Origin: Wenzhouxiangella sp.
GTDB lineage: Bacteria; Pseudomonadota; Gammaproteobacteria; Xanthomonadales; Wenzhouxiangellaceae
Length of the DNA stretch: 5,176 nt
Direction: 5' to 3'
Assembly (NCBI GenBank): GCA_007119095.1
Contig: SKQI01000081.1
Location: 1 to 5,176, forward strand
Within the stretch, counting starts at the first letter, position 1. Each line of letters opens with the position of its first letter. Positions 1-5,053 of this stretch are shown piece by piece. A model generated the notes under the pieces. The model did no database searches. It was not told where the DNA came from and saw only the letters and a list, made by a program, of their open reading frames with translations. Both the position numbers and the translations under genes were made by a program.

Positions 1-1748
1 ACCTGGCCGTGGTCAACCCGGTCGACAGTCGCGGCGTGTTCGTCGACGGCACGGCCGTGGTTGAGGGCGAGTTTGTCTGGAAGGCAAACAAGACCCTGGT
101 TGAACACATGCGCGTCAACGGTACCCTGCTGGCGGCCGAGGATTTCCAGCACAGCTACCCGCACTGCTGGCGCCACAAGACGCCGACCGCGTTTCGGACC
201 ACGCCGCAATGGTTCATTGCCATGGACCAGGCCGGCCTGCGGGGTGATGCGCTGAAGGCGATTGATCAGGTTCGCTGGGTGCCGGACTGGGGCAAGGCAA
301 GGATCCGCGGCATGATCGAATCGCGCCCGGACTGGTGCATCTCCCGCCAGCGTACCTGGGGCGTGCCGCTGGGCTTTTTCATTGATCGCGACAGCCAGCA
401 GCCGCATCCCGACACCCCGGCGTTGCTCAACAAGCTGGCCGATATCGTCGCCGAGGAAGGCGTTGATGCCTGGTACGACGACGGCATCGCCGAGCGGCTC
501 GGCGTTGATGCCGAAAGCTATGAGCCCGTGCCCGATATTCTCGATGTCTGGTTCGACTCCGGGGTCACTCACCACTGCGTGCTTGACCAGCGCGATGAGC
601 TCAGCCGCCCGGCCGACCTGTACCTGGAAGGCTCTGATCAGCATCGTGGCTGGTTCCAGTCATCGCTGTTGACCTCGGTGGCCATGCACGGCAAGGCGCC
701 GTATCGCCAGGTGCTGACTCATGGTTTCACTGTCGATGCCCAGGGGCGCAAGATGTCCAAGTCGCAGGGCAACGTGGTCGCTCCACAGCAGGTCATGAAC
801 ACCCTCGGTGCCGATGTCCTCAGGCTGTGGGTGGCCGCGGCCGATTATCGCCAGGAAATGAACGTTTCCGACGAAATCCTCAAGCGCGTCTCGGATGCTT
901 ATCGAAGAATCCGCAACACCGCCCGCTTCTTGCTTGGCAACCTGAACGGCTTCGATCCCGAGCGCCACTGCCTGGCCATGGACGAGCTGCTGCCGCTGGA
1001 TCGCTATGCTGTCGACCTGGCTGCCGGCCTGCAGGAAGAGGTGGTGGATGCCTATGCCAACTATCGTTTCTTGCACATCTACCAGCGCCTGCACCATTTC
1101 TGCAACGTCGACATGGGCGCGTTCTATCTCGACATCATCAAGGACCGGCTCTACACGCTGCCGGAGAACCATCCGGCGCGTCGCTCGGCTCAGACCGCCA
1201 TGTATCACGTGCTTGAAGCGCTGGTGCGCTGGCTGGCGCCTGTGTGCTGCTTTACCGCCGAGGAAATCTGGGCCGACATGCCGGGCCAGCGGGAGGAATC
1301 GGTCATGCTGGCCAACTGGTACCAGGAGCTGGAGGCGGGTGATCCGGCGATGCGCGAGTTCTGGCAAAGCCTGCGCCAGGTGCGCGAGGTGGTCGGTCCC
1401 AAGCTCGAGGAACTGCGTCGGGCCAAGGCGATTGGCTCGTCGCTGGCCGCCGAGATTACCCTGCAGGCAGAGGGTCGGCTGGCCGACCAGTTGGCCGAAA
1501 TTGGTGACGAGCTGCGCTTTGTCTTCATTTCTTCCGATGTGCATTTGGCCGATGTCGATGAGGCGATGGCCAGCGCCGAGATCGGTGGCGAACAGTTGAA
1601 GGTGGCAGTGAAGGCGACTGACCACCAGAAATGTGTGCGCTGCTGGCATCACCGAGACTCTGTGGGCAGCGATCCGGACCATCCCGAGATTTGCGGCCGC
1701 TGTGTCAGCAACGTTGCCGGTGACGGCGAAACGCGGCGCTGGGCCTGA
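1..1748 (+). CDS. ileS: Isoleucyl-tRNA synthetase, 3' part (5' end outside window)
   Basis: This is class I isoleucine-tRNA ligase, a cytoplasmic enzyme that charges tRNA-Ile with isoleucine and edits misactivated valine. The first full codon is at position 3 and the frame is open at the left edge. About 355 residues are missing, judging from the KMSKS position against the E. coli protein (~938 residues); these hold the HIGH motif and most of the CP1 editing domain. Visible in order are the end of the editing domain (HSYPHCWRHKTP), the catalytic-domain segment RPDWCISRQRTWGVPL, WFDSG, GSDQHRGWFQSS, the ATP-binding loop KMSKS (750-764), the helical anticodon-binding domain, and a C-terminal zinc site. 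The zinc site has four Cys codons at 1632, 1641, 1692 and 1701, spaced C-x2-C-x16-C-x2-C as in E. coli IleS. The gene reads intact to TGA at 1746 and is followed one base later by lspA, so the two are very likely co-transcribed. Identification is essentially certain. Confidence 0.98.
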   Translation, partial: LAVVNPVDSRGVFVDGTAVVEGEFVWKANKTLVEHMRVNGTLLAAEDFQHSYPHCWRHKTPTAFRTTPQWFIAMDQAGLRGDALKAIDQVRWVPDWGKARIRGMIESRPDWCISRQRTWGVPLGFFIDRDSQQPHPDTPALLNKLADIVAEEGVDAWYDDGIAERLGVDAESYEPVPDILDVWFDSGVTHHCVLDQRDELSRPADLYLEGSDQHRGWFQSSLLTSVAMHGKAPYRQVLTHGFTVDAQGRKMSKSQGNVVAPQQVMNTLGADVLRLWVAAADYRQEMNVSDEILKRVSDAYRRIRNTARFLLGNLNGFDPERHCLAMDELLPLDRYAVDLAAGLQEEVVDAYANYRFLHIYQRLHHFCNVDMGAFYLDIIKDRLYTLPENHPARRSAQTAMYHVLEALVRWLAPVCCFTAEEIWADMPGQREESVMLANWYQELEAGDPAMREFWQSLRQVREVVGPKLEELRRAKAIGSSLAAEITLQAEGRLADQLAEIGDELRFVFISSDVHLADVDEAMASAEIGGEQLKVAVKATDHQKCVRCWHHRDSVGSDPDHPEICGRCVSNVAGDGETRRWA

Positions 1749-1749
1749 C

Positions 1750-2253
1750 ATGCTGCCGATGCGGCCCGGAAAGTATCTGGTCTGGCTGTCCCTGGCAGCG
1801 GTACTTGTGGTGCTGGATCAGTGGACCAAGCACCTGGCCAGCAGTCACCTGGCCTTGTACCGCCCGGTGGAAATCACCAGTTGGCTGAACATGACCCTGG
1901 CCCACAATGAAGGCGCGGCATTCAGCTTTCTGGCCGATGCCGGCGGCTGGCAGCGCTGGTTCTTTACAGTCGTGGCAGCCATCATCAGTCTGGTGCTGAT
2001 GATATGGCTGTGGCGGCTGCCGAATCGCTCGCGTCTGCTGCCAACCGCTATTGCACTGGTGCTGGGCGGAGCAATCGGCAATGTCATCGATAGGGTACGC
2101 TTCGGCTATGTGGTCGACTTCATTGACGTGCACTGGCGCGGTTATCACTGGCCGGCTTTCAACGTGGCCGACAGCGTCATCGTGATCGGTGTCGCGCTGC
2201 TGCTGATCGAGGGGTTCCTGCCGCGGCGCGGCCCGGAACCGCCGCGCTTGTAA
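1750..2253 (+). CDS. lspA: Lipoprotein signal peptidase (signal peptidase II)
   Basis: This is an inner-membrane aspartyl protease that cleaves the signal peptide from diacylglyceryl-modified prolipoproteins ahead of the lipidated Cys. The product is 167 residues, close to the E. coli length (164). Four hydrophobic helices are visible at roughly residues 9-27, 67-88, 96-113 and 138-157. The family signatures are VLDQWTK (21-27), LAHNEGAAFSFL (50-61), GGAIGNVIDR (106-115), VVDF with catalytic Asp123, and FNVAD with catalytic Asp141. These two Asp numbers match the E. coli positions if translation starts at the ATG at 1750. An in-frame ATG at 1759 is the only nearby alternative. No clear Shine-Dalgarno precedes 1750 and the arrangement is TGA-C-ATG after ileS, which suggests translational coupling. 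The gene ends at TAA 2251-2253, sharing one base with the next start codon. Confidence 0.97.
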   Translation: MLPMRPGKYLVWLSLAAVLVVLDQWTKHLASSHLALYRPVEITSWLNMTLAHNEGAAFSFLADAGGWQRWFFTVVAAIISLVLMIWLWRLPNRSRLLPTAIALVLGGAIGNVIDRVRFGYVVDFIDVHWRGYHWPAFNVADSVIVIGVALLLIEGFLPRRGPEPPRL

Positions 2254-3323
2254 TGCGATCAGACCTGCTGATAGTCGGCGCGGGGCCGGTGGGCTTGAGT
2301 ACCGCGTTTGCGCTGGCCGAAAGCGGCCTGTCCTGTCTGGTTGTGCCTGCCTCGCCAACGGACCAGCGGCCGGGGCTGCCGAAAGAGGTCGAAGTGACCG
2401 CGCCGGCGGTAGATTGGCTGCAGCCCGGCCTGGTTAACCGTTTGCAGGCGCGCAGTCGCCGCCTGTGGATGGAGTGGATGGTTCGCTTGGCCCAGGAAAC
2501 GGGCGTCGACCTGGGCTACAGTCGCCTCGGCTTGCTGCTCATGGGGCAAGCCGTTGCCGCCGCGCCGGACGAGTTGGACCCCGTCTGGGAACAGGTCATG
2601 CCCGCACACTGCGAGCCACGACTTTCCTGCGCCGAGCTGCATGGTCTGTTCAATCGATCCTTCAGCCAGGTCAGGCATGATCGCCTGACCCATTCGTTAC
2701 GCCTGGCTTTGCGAACGCGCGGCGTACCGCTGCTGGACGACCATCACGCAGCAGCCATCGACATCACGGGCAACGTCGCCCCGGGTGTCTATCTGGAGGA
2801 CGAAAGCTATCTGCAGGCAGACGCCATCATTCTGGCCGCTGAAGGCGACAACAGCCAATTGCTTTACGACTCGAGCCTCGAAGCGCTGGATTTACCATCG
2901 CCCCGCGCTCACCATCTGCTGTTCAATCCGGGCAGCCAACTGCTGAAGCATGTGGTGGGGACCGATGACCTGGTACTGGTTCCGCAGCCGGACGGTCGAC
3001 TGCTGGTCATCGATACCGACAGCGCCGACCATTACGGAAGCGAGGATGAAGCGCTCGACATGCTATTGACCCGCGCGGCCAACCGCCTGCCAGCGCTCAG
3101 CCGTTTCGATCTGCAGTACCACTGGCTTGCGCCGTTGCCGGGGCATGAAGGCGGGCGGCCGATGCTGGGGCTTTATCCCCACCTCCGCAATCTTTGGGTT
3201 AATGCGGGTCATTTCCGCAATGGTCTGGATATCGCCCCGGCGATGGCGGAATTGCTGGCCGAGCATTTGCAGGGCGGACCCGGTTTCCCGTCGCTGGCCG
3301 TTTCGCTGTCAAGCCGGGACTGA
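2253..3323 (+). CDS. Divergent ThiO/DAO-like FAD-dependent oxidoreductase
   Basis: The 356-residue product resembles the glycine oxidase ThiO/D-amino-acid oxidase (DAO) fold. It has an N-terminal Rossmann motif GAGPVG (residues 9-14), a GVDLGYSRLGLLL strand pair typical of ThiO, a VLVPQPDGRLLV segment, and the C-terminal hallmark NAGHFRNGLDIAP (HFRNG at 320-324). Length fits ThiO (~370 residues). Several key positions are unusual. The acidic residue that ends the second beta strand and holds the FAD ribose is Pro32. The usual AAGML-type segment reads AVDWLQPG (52-59). The LAAGAWS-type motif reads LAAEGDNS (194-201). The Arg of the GLRPGT motif is Leu295, while the second Arg (Arg322) is kept. 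FAD binding and amino-acid oxidation are therefore unproven, and a different substrate or a non-catalytic role is possible. The start overlaps the lspA stop (TAATG), so the gene is probably the third of an ileS-lspA operon and translationally coupled. No thiamine genes are visible nearby. Confidence 0.8.
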   Translation: MRSDLLIVGAGPVGLSTAFALAESGLSCLVVPASPTDQRPGLPKEVEVTAPAVDWLQPGLVNRLQARSRRLWMEWMVRLAQETGVDLGYSRLGLLLMGQAVAAAPDELDPVWEQVMPAHCEPRLSCAELHGLFNRSFSQVRHDRLTHSLRLALRTRGVPLLDDHHAAAIDITGNVAPGVYLEDESYLQADAIILAAEGDNSQLLYDSSLEALDLPSPRAHHLLFNPGSQLLKHVVGTDDLVLVPQPDGRLLVIDTDSADHYGSEDEALDMLLTRAANRLPALSRFDLQYHWLAPLPGHEGGRPMLGLYPHLRNLWVNAGHFRNGLDIAPAMAELLAEHLQGGPGFPSLAVSLSSRD

Positions 3324-3345
3324 GCACGGCGAAGTGAAACCTTCT

Positions 3346-3354
3346 TGGTACAAT
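3346..3354 (+). promoter_or_regulatory. Candidate extended -10 promoter for the YccA-like gene
   Basis: The sequence TGG-TACAAT matches an extended -10 element (TGn followed by a 5/6 TATAAT box). No good -35 lies 16-18 bases upstream, as is common for extended -10 promoters. Transcription would begin near 3361, giving a leader of about 53 bases. It lies in the 90-base gap after the oxidoreductase stop codon. No intrinsic terminator is seen in that gap, so readthrough from the upstream operon is also possible. Confidence 0.45.
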
Positions 3355-3394
3355 GTTGGTCTAGAAATTCTGACTTGACTGACCCCTAGCGCCA

Positions 3395-3404
3395 AAAGGA
3401 CGGA
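3395..3404 (+). promoter_or_regulatory. Ribosome binding region of the YccA-like gene
   Basis: The purine run AAAGGACGGA lies upstream of ATG 3414. The AGGA core is about 13 bases from the start codon, slightly long, and the following GGA is about 9 bases away. It supports 3414 as the start; there is no other plausible start nearby. Confidence 0.5.
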
Positions 3405-3413
3405 AACGACATC

Positions 3414-4097
3414 ATGAATGATCATCTTCGCACCACGACGCTGCCGCGCACTCAGGGCGTGGAAATGGACGAGGGCGCCCGCAAGGTTCTGCGCAACACC
3501 TGGAATCTGCTGGCCATGACCTTGCTGTTCAGCGCTTTCATGGGCTACGTGGCCATGGCCAATAACTGGCCTTACCCCGGGGTCCTGATTACCTTGGGCG
3601 GCTACTTCGGCCTGCTGTTTTTGACCATGGCCTTGCGCAACTCGGCCTGGGGCCTGCTCAGCGTGTTCGCCCTGACCGGCTTCATGGGCGCCACTTTCGG
3701 GCCGATCATCAACAGCTACCTGACCGTATTCAGCAATGGCCACGAACTGGTCATCGCGGCATTCGGAACCACGGCTGTAGCTTTCATCGGCCTATCCGGT
3801 TTCGCCATGGTCACCAAGCGTGATTTCAGCTTCCTGGGGCCGTTTCTGTTCGTCGGCATCCTGGTCGCTTTCCTCGCAGGCCTGGCCGCCATCTTCTTCC
3901 AGATGAGCGCCCTGGGGCTGGCCGTTTCGGCCATGTTTGCCCTGCTGATGTGCGGCCTGATCCTGTTCCAGACCCAGCAGATCGTCCGCGGTGGCGAACG
4001 CAACTACATCATGGCCACCGTTACCCTGTTCGTGTCGATTTACAACATGTTCAGCGCGCTTCTGCACCTGTTCGGATTCGCGTTCGGGGAAGATTGA
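3414..4097 (+). CDS. yccA: Bax inhibitor-1/YccA family inner-membrane protein
   Basis: The 227-residue product has about seven hydrophobic helices at roughly residues 30-49, 55-73, 78-99, 111-132, 140-162, 166-186 and 198-222, after a soluble N-terminus of about 28 residues. Family signatures include TGFMGATFGPIIN (88-100), FIGLSGFAMVTKRDFSFLG (124-142) and the C-terminal block IVRGGERNYIMATVTLFVSIYN (190-211), which resembles E. coli YccA (219 residues) more than other paralogues. E. coli YccA is known as an interactor and modulator of the membrane protease FtsH/HflB with HflKC. In eukaryotes and Bacillus YetJ the fold is linked to calcium leak. The acidic residue found at the sixth-helix end in YccA and YetJ is Gln186 here (FQTQQ), so a di-aspartyl pH-sensing mechanism of the YetJ kind is not supported. 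It appears to have its own promoter and a terminator downstream, so it is probably transcribed alone or with readthrough from upstream. Confidence 0.93.
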   Translation: MNDHLRTTTLPRTQGVEMDEGARKVLRNTWNLLAMTLLFSAFMGYVAMANNWPYPGVLITLGGYFGLLFLTMALRNSAWGLLSVFALTGFMGATFGPIINSYLTVFSNGHELVIAAFGTTAVAFIGLSGFAMVTKRDFSFLGPFLFVGILVAFLAGLAAIFFQMSALGLAVSAMFALLMCGLILFQTQQIVRGGERNYIMATVTLFVSIYNMFSALLHLFGFAFGED

Positions 4098-4098
4098 A

Positions 4099-4119
4099 CG
4101 GCAAAACGGAGTTTCGCCG
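4099..4119 (+). other. Hairpin immediately after the yccA stop codon
   Basis: CGGCAAAAC and GTTTCGCCG can pair around a GGA loop, giving a 9-position stem with one A/C mismatch. It begins one base after the TGA. No T-run follows, so it is not a terminator by itself. It could protect the mRNA 3' end or be incidental. Confidence 0.35.
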
Positions 4120-4143
4120 GGAAGGCGTAAGAAGCAACACGGT

Positions 4144-4176
4144 AAGAGGGAGGTGCCCAAGCGCCTCCCTCTTTCT
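4144..4176 (+). terminator. Rho-independent-type terminator downstream of yccA
   Basis: A perfect 10-bp inverted repeat (AAGAGGGAGG at 4144-4153, CCTCCCTCTT at 4164-4173) extends inward by a T-G wobble and two more pairs to a CCAA tetraloop (4157-4160), a 13-pair stem. The 3' arm runs into TTTCT, a short T-tract. Longer T-runs (4199-4204, 4206-4209) are too far away to serve it. It lies 47 bases after the yccA stop and before the rplY promoter, separating the two transcription units. The complementary AAGA tract on the left arm gives some symmetry, but no gene converges from the right. Confidence 0.8.
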
Positions 4177-4239
4177 GTATACCCCTGTCCCCCTGTGCTT
4201 TTTTCTTTTCCCCTCTTCCCTCTCGACCTCTCCCCACGC
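4164..4239 (+). other. Pyrimidine-rich, G-poor tract between yccA and rplY
   Basis: These 76 bases are almost entirely C and T, with only six G and few A, and include TTTTTT (4199-4204) and several CCCC runs. The first part is the 3' arm of the terminator. A C-rich, G-poor RNA of this kind resembles a Rho-loading region and could back up leaky termination after yccA. Equally it may be a low-complexity spacer upstream of the rplY -10 box. No gene is present in the 216-base gap. Confidence 0.35.
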
Positions 4240-4245
4240 TACAAT
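4240..4245 (+). promoter_or_regulatory. Candidate -10 box of the rplY promoter
   Basis: TACAAT, the same hexamer as the yccA candidate -10 and a 5/6 match to TATAAT, lies 68 bases upstream of the rplY ATG. The best -35 candidate is TTCCCT at 4216-4221 with an 18-base spacer, only 3/6. Transcription would start near 4252 and give a leader of about 62 bases. Its position after a terminator and before an orphan-start gene makes it credible despite the weak -35. Confidence 0.5.
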
Positions 4246-4256
4246 ACTCGGCTTGC

Positions 4257-4280
4257 CCGGATCCTGGTCGCGGGTTCCGG
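4257..4280 (+). promoter_or_regulatory. Hairpin in the rplY 5' leader
   Basis: CCGGATCC (4257-4264) pairs with GGTTCCGG (4273-4280), giving seven pairs and one T/T mismatch around an 8-base loop, TGGTCGCG. It would lie at the very 5' end of the predicted rplY transcript, some 33 bases before the ATG. A role in mRNA stability or in L25-mediated feedback is conceivable but inferred only. Confidence 0.4.
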
Positions 4281-4313
4281 TCCATTAACCGAGAAACAGC
4301 GAGAGCAACAACA

Positions 4314-5045
4314 ATGTCCAAGCAATTCAAGATTCCGGCGGAAATGCGCACGGATGTGGGGAAAGGTGCGAGCCGCCGCCTGCGTCGTGCCGGTCGGGTG
4401 CCTGCCGTGGTCTACGGCGGCGACCGCGAGCCCGCCACTATTACCGTTGATCACGATTCGGTCCTGCACATGGCCGACGAAGAAGCGTTTTTCTCCTCTG
4501 TCCTGGAGTTGACCGTCGGCGAAGACAAGCGCCAGAAAGTGGTCGTGCGCGATTTGCAACGTCACTCTTTCAAGCCGCGCCTGACCCATATCGATTTCCT
4601 GCGTATTTCAGATGACCAGACCATTCGGATCAACGTGCCGATTCACTTCATCAACGAAGAGAAGTCCAAGGCTGGTCGCAAGGCAGGTGTTGTCATTTCC
4701 CACCAGACCGTAGAGGTGGAAATCGACGCGCTGCCGAAGAATCTGCCGGAATACCTGGAAGTGGATCTGGCCGATCTGGAGCCTGGCGGCAGTGTCATGC
4801 TCAGTGAAATCAAGCTGCCGGAAGGTGTCACCATCCCGGCGCTGGAAGTCAGCGAGGATGCAGATCATCCGATCGTGACGGCCATCTTCATCCGCGAAGG
4901 CCAGGGCTCTGGTGAGCTGGCTGCCGAGGCTGATGCTGTTGCTGGCGAGCCGGCCGAAGTGGCCACCGTTGCCGAGGATGAAGAAGGCGAGGGTGATGAA
5001 GAAGGCGAAGGCGACGAAGACGCCGAGGCCAAGAAGGAAGACTGA
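4314..5045 (+). CDS. rplY: 50S ribosomal protein L25, long (Ctc/TL5) form
   Basis: This protein binds 5S rRNA in the central protuberance of the 50S subunit. The 243-residue product has an N-terminal L25 domain (residues 1 to ~97), including GKGASRRLRRAGRVPAVVYGG (16-36) and HIDFLRI (92-98). The TL5-type C-terminal beta domain (~100-195) includes PKNLPEYLEVDLADLEPG (141-158). Residues ~200-243 form an Ala/Glu/Asp-rich, probably disordered tail. Enteric L25 is about 94 residues and lacks the second domain; the long form is the usual one in many other bacteria, where it is also called general stress protein Ctc. The start at 4314 fits the family N-terminus. The upstream sequence GCGAGAGCAACAAC is purine-rich but holds no real Shine-Dalgarno. 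pth follows after 8 bases, the common rplY-pth arrangement, so the two are probably co-transcribed. The usual upstream neighbour prs is not next to it here. Confidence 0.97.
   Translation: MSKQFKIPAEMRTDVGKGASRRLRRAGRVPAVVYGGDREPATITVDHDSVLHMADEEAFFSSVLELTVGEDKRQKVVVRDLQRHSFKPRLTHIDFLRISDDQTIRINVPIHFINEEKSKAGRKAGVVISHQTVEVEIDALPKNLPEYLEVDLADLEPGGSVMLSEIKLPEGVTIPALEVSEDADHPIVTAIFIREGQGSGELAAEADAVAGEPAEVATVAEDEEGEGDEEGEGDEDAEAKKED
4977..5030 (+). repeat. Three 18-bp tandem units encoding the acidic tail of L25
   Basis: Units at 4977-4994 and 4995-5012 are in frame and differ at only two of 18 bases, both at third codon positions; each encodes DEEGEG. A third, more diverged unit (5013-5030) encodes DEDAEA. 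The pattern suggests in-frame duplication in a disordered acidic tail, a place where length variation between strains would be tolerated. Confidence 0.7.
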
Positions 5046-5053
5046 GTCTTTCG

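Noticed and set aside
1473..1488. Inverted repeat GGTCGGC-TG-GCCGACC in ileS
   Set aside because: It is short, GC-rich and within coding sequence, explained by Leu/Ala/Asp codons; chance level.
1633..1749. Upstream extension of lspA to an in-frame ATG at 1633
   Set aside because: It would overlap the ileS zinc-site codons by over 100 bases and add residues absent from the family. ATG 1750 gives the normal length and catalytic Asp numbering.
660..1751. Long open frame on the minus strand, 363 codons, opposite ileS
   Set aside because: It lies wholly antisense to a certain gene, its translation has no recognisable domain, and long antisense frames are expected in high-GC codon usage. No ribosome binding site or promoter was seen for it.
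1705..2358. Minus-strand open frame of 217 codons across lspA
   Set aside because: It is a shadow of lspA and the start of the oxidoreductase; the composition is Gln/Arg/His-rich and low-information.
2669..2690. Perfect 8-bp inverted repeat GGTCAGGC / GCCTGACC with a 6-base spacer inside the oxidoreductase gene
   Set aside because: An 8-bp repeat with a short spacer is about what chance gives in 5 kb. It is mid-gene, with no T-run and no nearby regulatory context.
3375..3380. TTGACT as a -35 box for yccA
   Set aside because: No acceptable -10 box lies 16-18 bases downstream; that region is the ribosome binding site. The extended -10 at 3346-3354 is better placed.
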